DNA from: Gammaproteobacteria bacterium
GTDB lineage: Bacteria; Pseudomonadota; Gammaproteobacteria; Burkholderiales; Burkholderiaceae_C
Length of the DNA stretch: 15,374 nt
Direction of reading: 5' to 3'
Assembly (NCBI GenBank): GCA_030054245.1
Contig: JASGCH010000010.1
Span: 1 to 15,374, forward strand
Part shown: positions 1 through 6,811 of the stretch, piece after piece
Layout: every line of letters begins with the position of its first letter
Position numbering within the stretch: the first letter of the stretch is position 1
Notes under the pieces: model-generated
Seen by the model: the letters and a program-made list of their open reading frames with translations, nothing else
Told to the model about the DNA's origin: nothing
The model's database searches: none
Program-made: the position numbers and the translations under genes

Positions 1-157
1 TTTACCATCCATTTAAGGATTAATAACTCATTCAAATGGAATGACAAAAAATTTAGCAACCCGATAATTGACCTCTCCAAAAATCATAACTCCAATTTTT
101 GGCAAACACTTGACATGCACTGTCATTGTTTCCTAAACCAAGGATCAACCATTAGAT

Positions 158-646
158 TTATCCTCCATTGCGTAATTTTTCAATATCCTTAACAGTTACT
201 CCTGTGTACTTTACAATCTTTTCATTTAATTCACCATCCTCGATCATATTCCTTGCAATTTCAATCTTACCTTCAATCTTACCTTTTTGGATACCGAGTG
301 CTTCGCCTTCAGCTTTTGCTGTATTTATAACATCTTTATCTCTTACAAAGTTTATCAAATAGTTTTCATAACCATCCCTTTCTTCTTTGGTTAAATTCAT
401 GAGATTTAATTTTTCAACTGCTTTATCTATGTTTTTTGATACGGAACCCGGTGCCACTTGATTGTTTTTAAATATATAGATCCATTCATCAATACTGTTC
501 TTTATAGTATTTTTAAACCGCTCAACGGTTATTAAATAATATTCTGGAAATATATTTCTTTCTATCAGTTTAAATAAGAGAAACAAGCGAGCCCTGTTCC
601 TTTGTTTGAGCATGGCAAGAAAATTTTTTTCTACTGCGGAATCCAA
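158..646 (-). pseudogene. C-terminal remnant of an Rpn/PD-(D/E)XK-family putative transposase
   Basis: The open frame (162 residues from a TTG; the first ATG is at 613) matches the second half of the Rpn / PD-(D/E)XK nuclease family putative transposases. It has a stretch resembling the family's middle part (ERFKNTIKNSIDEWIYIFKN), then an acidic helical region (YENYLINFVRDKD). It ends in the typical repetitive tail, EGEALGIQKGKIEGKIEIA, and a small terminal segment (IVKYTGVTVKDIEKL). Family members are usually near 300 residues, so the N-terminal half with the nuclease catalytic residues is missing. The frame is open only to a stop at 677-679, and what precedes residue 12 does not look like the family. 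The composition is much more A+T-rich than the neighbouring paa genes, which suggests transfer. The gene is probably dead. The family call is from motif memory; confidence in truncation is good. Confidence 0.65.
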
Positions 647-902
647 GTTTATTGAAAGTACCGCACTACAAGACTGCTAAAATTCGATGAGGGGCTCTGA
701 ATGAGATTTTTTGAGACTTTTGAACAGTCTTGGTATTTAGATGAGACTTTTTGTACCATCGGTTTTGCCGCAACTGCAATACCAAACGACGAAGTTATGG
801 GGTTCACCCTGAGTGATCATCTTCGGAAATGAAGTTGGTTGCGCATTCCCTCCAGCCTTGTAATTGGGTAGCTCATCCAAACTTATGCACAGGTCTTAGG
901 AT
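647..902. repeat. Gene-free junction with inverted and direct repeats between the Rpn remnant and paaB
   Basis: No convincing gene lies here. A perfect 8-base inverted repeat is visible: CAAGACTG at 669-676 and CAGTCTTG at 725-732. Three direct copies of TGAGA(C/T)TTTT lie at 702-711, 712-721 and 742-751, the first two back to back. At 886-897 the sequence TGCACAGGTCTT reads AAGACCTGTGCA on the other strand, close to the AAGACTGTTGCACC motif found at several other gene boundaries in this window. The stretch occupies the place where paaC should begin. It may be a decayed mobile-element end or a small non-autonomous element; no intact transposase is present. Confidence 0.45.
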
Positions 903-1229
903 TTAGATATGCCCTACTTTGTCCGGAATATGGTAAAAACTTGGATGCCGGTAGATTTTATCTGCGTTTGGGTCAAACAACATTTCTTTGTTGTCCGGCA
1001 AAGAGGCATGGATATCGACTGAACGCACCACCCAAATACTGACTCCTTCTTGGCGTCTGGTATAAACATCGCGGGCGGCTTTGATGGCGTGCTCCGCGTC
1101 GCTGGCGTGTAAACTGCCACAATGTTTGTGCTCGAGACCAGATTTACTGCGAATAAATACCTCCCACAAAGGCCAGTCGCTGAGTTGAACTGGCGGTTGG
1201 GTGGTGTGATCAGAGTTATTTTTGCTCAT
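903..1229 (-). CDS. paaB: 1,2-phenylacetyl-CoA epoxidase subunit PaaB
   Basis: This is the small structural subunit of the PaaABC(E) ring-epoxidising multicomponent oxygenase of aerobic phenylacetate breakdown, which acts in the cytoplasm on phenylacetyl-CoA. The protein has 108 residues, a little longer than the usual ~95 because of about 17 extra N-terminal residues. The conserved body is unmistakable: WPLWEVFIRSKSGLEHKH, then GSLHASDAEHAIKAARDVYT, then the SIWVV strand and the C-terminal YRHPSFYHIPD. The start lies 10 bases after the paaA stop and has a visible ribosome-binding stretch (AAGG six bases before the ATG), one of the few in this window. It is co-transcribed with paaA. The next expected gene, paaC, does not follow; repeats and a foreign gene remnant do. 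Without PaaC (and the reductase PaaE) from elsewhere the enzyme cannot work. Confidence 0.93.
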   Translation of the reverse strand: MSKNNSDHTTQPPVQLSDWPLWEVFIRSKSGLEHKHCGSLHASDAEHAIKAARDVYTRRQEGVSIWVVRSVDIHASLPDNKEMLFDPNADKIYRHPSFYHIPDKVGHI

Positions 1230-1239
1230 AACTTACCTT

Positions 1240-2232
1240 TTATAATGAAGCCGTTGGATGGCCTGCGTGTTTCTGTGAGTACGCCAACGCGGCTTCACGA
1301 AACCATTTTCCTTCTTCCCAAGCCTGCTGGCGCGTCGCCAATCTCTCTTGGTTGCAGGGTCCATCACCTTTCACGGTGTTCCAAAATTCCTCCCAATCGA
1401 TCGCTCCAAAATCATAGTGTGCGCGTTCTGGATTCCAACGCAACTTCGGGTCGGGCAAGCTTACTCCTAAAATGTCTGCTTGAGGGACTGTTGCATCGAT
1501 AAACTGTTGTCTTAATTCATCATTGCTGATGCGTTTGATGCCAAAACGGGAGCTCTGCTCAGTGTGTTGGCTAGCAGAGTCGGGGGGACCGAACATTGCC
1601 AAACATTTCCACCACCAACGGTTGACCGCATCTTGTACCATGGCTTGTTGCTCTTGGGTTCCCTGCATCATAGTCATCAACAATTCATAACCTTGTCTTT
1701 GATGAAAGGATTCTTCTTTACAAATACGAATCATCGCACGGGCATAAGGTCCATAAGAACACCGGCACAAGGGAATTTGGTTCATGATAGCGGCACCATC
1801 GACCAGCCAACCAATCACCCCAACATCTGCCCAAGTTAAAGTTGGGTAATTAAAAATGGAACTGTATTTTGCTTTACCCGTTAATAAATCGTCGATCAAT
1901 TTATCACGGTTGACACCCAAAGTTTCACAAGCGCTGTAGAGGTACAAACCATGCCCCCCTTCGTCTTGCACCTTGGCCAATAAAATCACTTTCCGGCGCA
2001 AGCTGGGTGCTCGACTAATCCAATTGCCTTCGGGCAACATCCCCACTACCTCGCTATGGGCATGCTGGCTAATTTGACGGATTAAAGTTTTTCGATAGTC
2101 TTCCGGCATCCAATCCTGTGGCTCAATTTTTCCCTCATTTTCTATGGTGGCATAAAATTTTTGCTCTAAAGCACCTAGAGGTAACGAACTTACATCTGGG
2201 GATGTTGATAAATCCAAGGCTTGTGTGTACAT
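1240..2232 (-). CDS. paaA: 1,2-phenylacetyl-CoA epoxidase catalytic subunit PaaA
   Basis: This is the catalytic di-iron subunit of phenylacetyl-CoA epoxidase, which inserts oxygen into the aromatic ring of phenylacetyl-CoA to give the 1,2-epoxide. It has 330 residues, normal for the beta/gammaproteobacterial form. The ferritin-like di-iron motifs are present: E91-x-x-H94 in KVQDEGGHG and E174-x-x-H177 in CKEESFH, with E61 in HSEVVGMLPEGNW a likely further ligand. The C-terminal half (PDPKLRWNPERAHYDFGAID) is also typical. The gene looks intact, with no frameshift. It is the first gene of a two-gene minus-strand unit with paaB. No Shine-Dalgarno sequence is apparent upstream of the ATG; the leader is AT-rich. 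No PaaR/PaaX regulator gene is seen in the window. Confidence 0.95.
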   Translation of the reverse strand: MYTQALDLSTSPDVSSLPLGALEQKFYATIENEGKIEPQDWMPEDYRKTLIRQISQHAHSEVVGMLPEGNWISRAPSLRRKVILLAKVQDEGGHGLYLYSACETLGVNRDKLIDDLLTGKAKYSSIFNYPTLTWADVGVIGWLVDGAAIMNQIPLCRCSYGPYARAMIRICKEESFHQRQGYELLMTMMQGTQEQQAMVQDAVNRWWWKCLAMFGPPDSASQHTEQSSRFGIKRISNDELRQQFIDATVPQADILGVSLPDPKLRWNPERAHYDFGAIDWEEFWNTVKGDGPCNQERLATRQQAWEEGKWFREAALAYSQKHAGHPTASL

Positions 2233-2480
2233 AGTGGGTTCATAAATTAGTCAAGGTATTCTAAAAAAGCCGAATTATTGGGTGTACCGCAAACCACGAT
2301 TCCCTTTTGTTTCAGAAATAAGATATAAAAAATAGCTACTTATGGGTTAATACTAGGAACATTTTATTCATCTAAAGAGGTGTGCCCTTGGTTTTTTGAA
2401 GCTCTAAGGGAAGTAGATGGCTAAGCACCTTTTGCGTTACAATTAAATGGTAGATTTTTTATTATTGTATTTATTGTACC

Positions 2481-2615
2481 ATGAACAAACCCACAATATC
2501 CAAACATGAGGTTGATCAGGTTGATCAAATTGTCCACATCGCTCCCATTGTTATTCCAGTATTGGGAGGAATGCTCATGTTTTTATTAGCGTTTATAGCA
2601 GTGTTTGTGGCTTAA
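2481..2615 (+). CDS. Small single-helix membrane protein upstream of pckG
   Basis: This is a short frame of 44 residues starting MNKPTISKHEVDQVDQIVHI and ending in a strongly hydrophobic segment (about residues 21-44: APIVIPVLGGMLMFLL, then AFIAVFVA). The polar, charged N-terminal half followed by one membrane helix running to the very C-terminus looks like a genuine tail-anchored or single-span mini-protein rather than chance. It ends 111 bases before pckG, on the same strand, so it could share a transcript. There is no clear Shine-Dalgarno sequence; the leader ATTTATTGTACC resembles the ATTTATTGT just before the mmsA start. I do not recognise the family and assign no function. Purely sequence-based alternative: a chance frame. 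The clean amphipathic-to-hydrophobic layout argues against that. Confidence 0.5.
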   Translation: MNKPTISKHEVDQVDQIVHIAPIVIPVLGGMLMFLLAFIAVFVA

Positions 2616-2636
2616 GTTTAAGTCGTTTAGCAGATA

Positions 2637-2686
2637 CGATAGACCTCATTCCTATTTAAGATCGTTGTGCTTTTGATGGTCTATCG
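2637..2686 (+). promoter_or_regulatory. Stem-loop in the putative pckG 5' leader
   Basis: A perfect 9-base inverted repeat, CGATAGACC at 2637-2645 and GGTCTATCG at 2678-2686, brackets 32 bases. The stem can be extended by TCA/TGA with one bulged base. It lies between the mini-protein stop and the pckG start, about 40 bases before the ATG. There is no T-run directly after it, so it is not a standard terminator. It could be an operator or an RNA structure affecting pckG expression. No known riboswitch class was recognised. Confidence 0.35.
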
Positions 2687-2726
2687 CCTTTGGTACTTGT
2701 AGTCATTTCTTAAACTTACTCCTATC

Positions 2727-4547
2727 ATGAGTCCTCTCAATTTCCCCTCCTACCCCATACCTCAAGGAGTTCGCCAATGGGTAGAAAAAATTTATCACTT
2801 ATGTCAACCTCAGCGCATCCATTGGTGCGATGGTAGCCAAGCCGAATTTGATTTTTTAAGTGCTCAGCTGGTACAGAGCGGGACATTCATTCCACTGAAT
2901 CCAGACAAACGCCCCAATTCCTATTTGGCACGGTCGCATCCTAGTGATGTTGCAAGAGTTGAGGATAGAACTTTTATTTGCTGTGAACATCCAGAAGATG
3001 GTGGATCCACCAACAATTGGTTCCATCCTGTGGAAATGCAAAAAATATTAGATCAACTGTTCCACGGCTGTATGCAGGGGAGAACTTTATATGTTATTCC
3101 TTTTGCCATGGGACCATTGGGTTCGCCTTATACTCGTTATGGGGTGGAGTTTTCAGACAGTCCGTATGTGGTCGTGAACATGAAGTACATGACGCGCATG
3201 GGTCAGGAGGTCTATGCTTATTTAACCGATGCCACTGACTTTGTGCCCTGTATCCACAGCGTTGGTGTGCCTTTAGCCGAAGGTGAAAAGGACACACCTT
3301 GGCCGTGTAATGACACCAAATACATTGTACACTTCCCAGAAAAAAAACAGATTTGGTCTTATGGTTCGGGTTATGGTGGAAACGCCTTATTAGGAAAGAA
3401 ATGCTTTGCTCTACGCATCGCTTCTACTCTCGGCAGAAAGGAAGGTTGGTTGGCCGAGCACATGTTGATTCTTGGTGTTACCAGTCCAGAAGGGAAAAAA
3501 TACCATTTTGCTGGAGCTTTCCCTAGTGCTTGTGGGAAAACCAATTTTTCCATGCTGGTGCCTCCGAGTGACTTTGCCGGTTGGAAAATTACTACCTTGG
3601 GTGATGATATCGCTTGGTTGTATATTGATGCTCAAGGGCGATTGTCTGCCATCAACCCAGAAGCTGGCTATTTTGGAGTGGCTCCTGGCACCAATCAATC
3701 GACTAATCCCAATTGTATGCTGAGTCTTCGGGAGAATGTGATTTTTACCAATGTGGCTTTAACCACGGAGGGTGATGTTTGGTGGGAGGGTATGTCGCCA
3801 ACCCCACCCAAGGAATGTATTGATTGGCAGGGGAACCCTTGGACTCCAGATTGTGGACGCAAGGCCGCTCATCCCAACGCTCGTTTTACCGTAGCCGCAG
3901 GCAACAACCCTAGTTTGGATGAACAGTGGGAACAGGCGGTACCTATTGATGGAATTATATTTGGTGGGCGTCGTTCTACCACGATTCCTCTGGTTACACA
4001 AACACTTTCATGGAATGAAGGAGTTTATTGGGCTTTAACCATGGGTTCAGAAACCACAGCCGCGGCTATGGGAACACCAGGTATCGTTCGTCGTGACCCA
4101 TTTGCTATGTTGCCTTTTTTGGGATACAACATCAAGGATTATTTGCAACATTGGTTGGCCATCGGTCAAATTTTAGCCTCAAAGCAGACTCAGCCACTGA
4201 TCTTTGGCGTGAATTGGTTTAGGCGAGATGAAAAAGGTCAATTTTTATGGCCAGGTTTCTCAGAAAATATGCGTGCTATCAAGTGGATGATAGATCGTAT
4301 TGATCATCAAGTTGAAGGTCAACTTACCCCCTTAGGCGTAAGTCCTAAGTACTCTGAAATCCAATGGGGAGCCCAAGCTTTGTTGAGTGCCAATGTATTT
4401 GAAAACCTCATGGCTATCAATAAAGCAGAATGGGATCAGGAACTTGATCTGCACAAAACCTTTTTAAAGCAGATTTCTTCCTCTCCTCTACCTACTATTT
4501 CTGGTATATTTACCCAGTTGGAGGAAAGACTGGGAGCTTTGGGTTAA
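2727..4547 (+). CDS. pckG: Phosphoenolpyruvate carboxykinase (GTP)
   Basis: This enzyme interconverts oxaloacetate + GTP with phosphoenolpyruvate + GDP + CO2. It is the first committed step of gluconeogenesis from TCA-cycle carbon, in the cytoplasm. The 606 residues match the family's usual ~600. Motifs in order: the substrate loop GPLGSPYTRYGVEFSDSPYV (~129-148) with MTRMG; ALRIASTLGRKEGWLAEHML; the P-loop FPSACGKTN at ~265-273 including the reactive Cys269; the metal/nucleotide motif GDD at ~292-294; WWEGMSPTPP; HPNARFTVAAG; FGGRRSTTIPLV; and NWFRRDEKGQFLWPGFSENM. All are intact. It is a stand-alone gene, preceded by a mini-protein frame and a stem-loop leader. The start ATG has no Shine-Dalgarno sequence (CTTACTCCTATC upstream). 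Together with phenylacetate degradation genes it fits growth on organic acids and aromatics. Confidence 0.97.
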   Translation: MSPLNFPSYPIPQGVRQWVEKIYHLCQPQRIHWCDGSQAEFDFLSAQLVQSGTFIPLNPDKRPNSYLARSHPSDVARVEDRTFICCEHPEDGGSTNNWFHPVEMQKILDQLFHGCMQGRTLYVIPFAMGPLGSPYTRYGVEFSDSPYVVVNMKYMTRMGQEVYAYLTDATDFVPCIHSVGVPLAEGEKDTPWPCNDTKYIVHFPEKKQIWSYGSGYGGNALLGKKCFALRIASTLGRKEGWLAEHMLILGVTSPEGKKYHFAGAFPSACGKTNFSMLVPPSDFAGWKITTLGDDIAWLYIDAQGRLSAINPEAGYFGVAPGTNQSTNPNCMLSLRENVIFTNVALTTEGDVWWEGMSPTPPKECIDWQGNPWTPDCGRKAAHPNARFTVAAGNNPSLDEQWEQAVPIDGIIFGGRRSTTIPLVTQTLSWNEGVYWALTMGSETTAAAMGTPGIVRRDPFAMLPFLGYNIKDYLQHWLAIGQILASKQTQPLIFGVNWFRRDEKGQFLWPGFSENMRAIKWMIDRIDHQVEGQLTPLGVSPKYSEIQWGAQALLSANVFENLMAINKAEWDQELDLHKTFLKQISSSPLPTISGIFTQLEERLGALG

Positions 4548-4567
4548 GATGAATGGCTAAATAACTG

Positions 4568-4602
4568 CGGAACATGGCGATTTACGGTATGGCCTCTGTT
4601 CC
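4568..4602. repeat. Inverted repeat downstream of pckG
   Basis: GGAACA near 4569 pairs with TGTTCC near 4602, and the arms continue as GGC/GCC with a small mismatch. The hairpin begins about 20 bases after the pckG stop. No T-run follows, so it is a weak terminator candidate. The following ~80 bases up to 4690 are unusually GC-rich for this window and contain further complementary patches (ACTCCCC and GGGGTGAGT). Confidence 0.3.
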
Positions 4603-4685
4603 TTCGCTCCGCTTTGCTATCCATGGTACCTCCGCTCGCTCAGCGCCTAGTAACTCCCCCTTGTCAGCGGTGTTGCTTAAACGGG

Positions 4686-5633
4686 GTGAGTACCCAAATT
4701 CCTGCGTTTATAGTCTTTTCTCTCGTGCAAGACGCCTTTATTTTGGCCATCATAAGCTATCAACAAAAACAAATAGGTCTGCACCATTTGAGCCTACTTT
4801 ACTACCGCTCAGAGCGCATCCAAGCCCTGGTCACGGCTCGATGTCAACAATACCGTTTACAGCACTTACAAGCTGATATTTTTCAAGAATTGGCCATTTT
4901 ATTTAGCACTAAGTTGATTCATAAAATAATCAATGCCACCGAAATCTATAGAGTGTTATCGGTAGCTTGTCATCATCTGGTACGCAATCAGGCACGCAAA
5001 AAAACTGAAATTCTTACTGATTTACAAGAACTTGAACACTTGCCTAATCATGAAGATACTTGGGTATTAGCCAACAGGCATTGGCAGAATCGCCAGCAAA
5101 TTCAGCTGGAACACCAGTTCATACAAACTGATCTACTTGAAATACCTAATGTCAAACGGATAAATACCCAAAGAACTAAGTACTTCACCGACGAAGCGCA
5201 TAAAATGGTATTTATCAAAGAGTCTTTGGGACTGGAAATTGCCGAGTTTGCCAAAGCACTCAATATCCCTGCCAACACTTTAGCCGCCTACCTAAGTTTT
5301 AGAGTACGAAAAATTCCCCCAGATCTCTTAGCCAAGTGCCATGCACTGTTTGATTGTCACGCGGCAACCCGGCTAAGCACTGAATATTTAAGATCACAAA
5401 CTATGTCCACGATTTTGAGTGATTGGTATTCTGCATTGCAAAAAGGAAAAAAAATACAAAAAGAGTATGGGATGGTGCGAAATTTAGCACGGATCTTAGC
5501 CGTACAAAGGTCAACCGTTTGGCGTTGGTACCATAAAAAGCCAAGCTTACCCACACTTTTAAAATATCATCAAGTGGTTTTGGAAATGCTCAACCCTGAA
5601 GACCGGCAGTTTAGTAACCATCTGCAGAGTTAA
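4686..5633 (+). CDS. Unrecognised regulator-like protein: sigma-70 region 2-like N-terminus plus two helix-turn-helix-like segments
   Basis: From the GTG at 4686 the product has 315 residues. The frame is open further upstream (TTG 4614, ATG 4623), but that part is GC-rich, hairpin-forming and low in protein-like character, so the start is uncertain. After a hydrophobic N-terminus comes LLYYRSERIQALVTARCQQY, then ADIFQELAILF, then IYRVLSVACHHLVRNQARKK. This order resembles region 2 of ECF-type sigma factors (the D-x-x-Q-E core helix, then an R/A-N-rich helix). Mid-protein, FIKESLGLEIAEFAKALNIP with TLAAYLSFRVRKIPPDLL looks like a Cro/XRE-type helix-turn-helix. A second candidate is VRNLARILAVQRSTVWRW near the C-terminus. 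No enzyme motif is seen. I infer a DNA-binding or transcription-related role. It stands alone, 138 bases after pckG, and converges on ccmI. The family is not recognised with confidence. Confidence 0.6.
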   Translation: MSTQIPAFIVFSLVQDAFILAIISYQQKQIGLHHLSLLYYRSERIQALVTARCQQYRLQHLQADIFQELAILFSTKLIHKIINATEIYRVLSVACHHLVRNQARKKTEILTDLQELEHLPNHEDTWVLANRHWQNRQQIQLEHQFIQTDLLEIPNVKRINTQRTKYFTDEAHKMVFIKESLGLEIAEFAKALNIPANTLAAYLSFRVRKIPPDLLAKCHALFDCHAATRLSTEYLRSQTMSTILSDWYSALQKGKKIQKEYGMVRNLARILAVQRSTVWRWYHKKPSLPTLLKYHQVVLEMLNPEDRQFSNHLQS

Positions 5634-5649
5634 ATGTCTATCCTACCAG

Positions 5650-5697
5650 AAGACTGTTGCACATCACCGAGCGGCACCAACCGATGGTGTAAAGGTT
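5650..5697. repeat. Inverted-repeat element between convergent genes (AAGACTGTTGCAC family)
   Basis: The left end reads AAGACTGTTGCACATC (5650-5665). The right end, read on the minus strand, is AACCTTTACACCATCGGTTG. These are imperfect inverted ends; the right end closely matches the hairpin arms at 7020-7110. Inside is a compact hairpin, CACCA (5675-5679), loop ACCGA, TGGTG (5685-5689). It fills nearly the whole gap between the sigma-like gene and ccmI. Confidence 0.5.
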
Positions 5698-5700
5698 TTT
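5675..5700 (+). terminator. Possible weak terminator after the sigma-like gene
   Basis: A CACCA/TGGTG five-base-pair hairpin with a five-base loop is followed by TAAAGGTTTTT. The stem is short and the T-run is six bases away from it, so this is only a weak intrinsic terminator. The position between convergent genes supports such a role. Confidence 0.3.
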
Positions 5701-6811
5701 ATTCTGATAATTTTTTACGGATCACCAATTGAATATTCTCTTGACCCAACTTGATATGGTGTAAGCGTACCCCCCAATCATCACTATGCGGATCAATTTT
5801 ATCGCTCTTTGAAATGCGTGCCACCAACTGAACTTCATTAACTTGACTGAGTTTACGGTTTGCTACAAGGGACAAGCTATCGTCCAAGCGAAAAGCGTAC
5901 GGCAGTTGGTGCAGAGAAATTTTTTTAACAGCTAAAGGCATACCCGAATCTGCGGTATTATTCAGCGCGTAGATAAATACAAATTGATCTGGAGACAACT
6001 GACTTAATATACTTTTATCTATAGTTAAGTTGCCAGAAATGAAAGCGTATGGGCTGTTATTGAGGCTCACGGTGGCTTGCTCTATAGCTTGTTGTAGCAA
6101 AGCAAATTCCTCATCGTTAGGTTTTACTTGAGTTTGTGCTTTTGTCCAAAATTCTATCGCTTGGCGGTGCTTATTCTCGGTATAACTGGCCTGCCCGGCT
6201 AACCACAAACCACCTATGTGGTCGGGAATCTGGCTCAAAACGGATTGAATTATTTTCCATGGCTCACCTGCGAACGAACCTTGTTGAAACTGCGCCAGAC
6301 TCTCCGCGAGTTGAATTTGAATGTCAGGATTATCTTCGATAGTCAAAGATTTCACAAACGCTTCTTTGGATTTCTCCCATTGCCCTAGGGTATGACGAAT
6401 TTTACCTAAAAAAGCATAAGCCTCGGCCCGATCCATTGCATTGGTGGGTTCATTAATGGCCAATCTCGCGTCTAATTGCTCAGCAAGTTGATTTAACTTT
6501 TCAGGAGTCATCTGCTCTTTTTGAGCACTAGGATGATGGTCAATGGCTTGTGGGGTTCCATACTTTAAGTAGAGACCTATGGCAACTACCGGAAGCATAA
6601 AACTTAATACCCAAGACATTGATTTATTAAATTTAACCATGGCTGATATGGAGGGTAGCTGAGACACCATGGAGTCTTTAGCAGCCCCTTCCGGGGCGTG
6701 CAAGGACTCTGGGCTCTGACTCAAATTATGGCTAGGCTTTAACACCCGCCAATAACTCCATAGCACTCCTAATAGAGTAAGTAAAACTAAAAAGATAAAA
6801 ACCCACAACAT
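5699..6811 (-). CDS. ccmI: c-type cytochrome biogenesis protein CcmI
   Basis: CcmI holds apocytochrome c at the periplasmic face and hands it to the CcmF/CcmH haem-ligation complex. The product has 370 residues. Visible layout: membrane helix 1 at ~2-21, a short loop, membrane helix 2 at ~65-85, a TPR-like helical region at ~100-245 (AEAYAFLGKIRHTLGQWEKS; AGQASYTENKHRQAIEFW), and the C-terminal domain from ~255. That last domain carries the hallmark run VFIYALNNTADSGMPLAVKK, then LPYAFRLDDSLSLV and LVARISKSD. The family normally sits last in ccmABCDEFGHI. Here it stands alone on the minus strand, with ribE divergent upstream and no other ccm gene in the window. It looks intact. No strong Shine-Dalgarno sequence is present. 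Confidence 0.85.
   Translation of the reverse strand: MLWVFIFLVLLTLLGVLWSYWRVLKPSHNLSQSPESLHAPEGAAKDSMVSQLPSISAMVKFNKSMSWVLSFMLPVVAIGLYLKYGTPQAIDHHPSAQKEQMTPEKLNQLAEQLDARLAINEPTNAMDRAEAYAFLGKIRHTLGQWEKSKEAFVKSLTIEDNPDIQIQLAESLAQFQQGSFAGEPWKIIQSVLSQIPDHIGGLWLAGQASYTENKHRQAIEFWTKAQTQVKPNDEEFALLQQAIEQATVSLNNSPYAFISGNLTIDKSILSQLSPDQFVFIYALNNTADSGMPLAVKKISLHQLPYAFRLDDSLSLVANRKLSQVNEVQLVARISKSDKIDPHSDDWGVRLHHIKLGQENIQLVIRKKLSE

Noticed and set aside
836..895. Possible paaC remnant after paaB (19-codon minus-strand frame starting MSYPITRLEG)
   Set aside because: The peptide shows no PaaC-like residues and stops after 19 codons; the surrounding DNA is repeat-rich.
1486..1494. GACTGTTGC motif inside paaA
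   Set aside because: It encodes part of a normal paaA stretch (DATVPQ) and has no inverted partner nearby, so I treat it as chance and as a caution for the repeat claim.
5673..5691. NtrC-binding-site-like GCACCA...TGGTG arrangement (also at 7027-7045 and 7085-7103)
   Set aside because: The half-sites resemble the TGCACCA/TGGTGCA consensus, but the spacer is five bases instead of the usual three. One site lies between convergent genes, and no sigma-54 promoter was seen nearby. A shared repeat origin explains them better.
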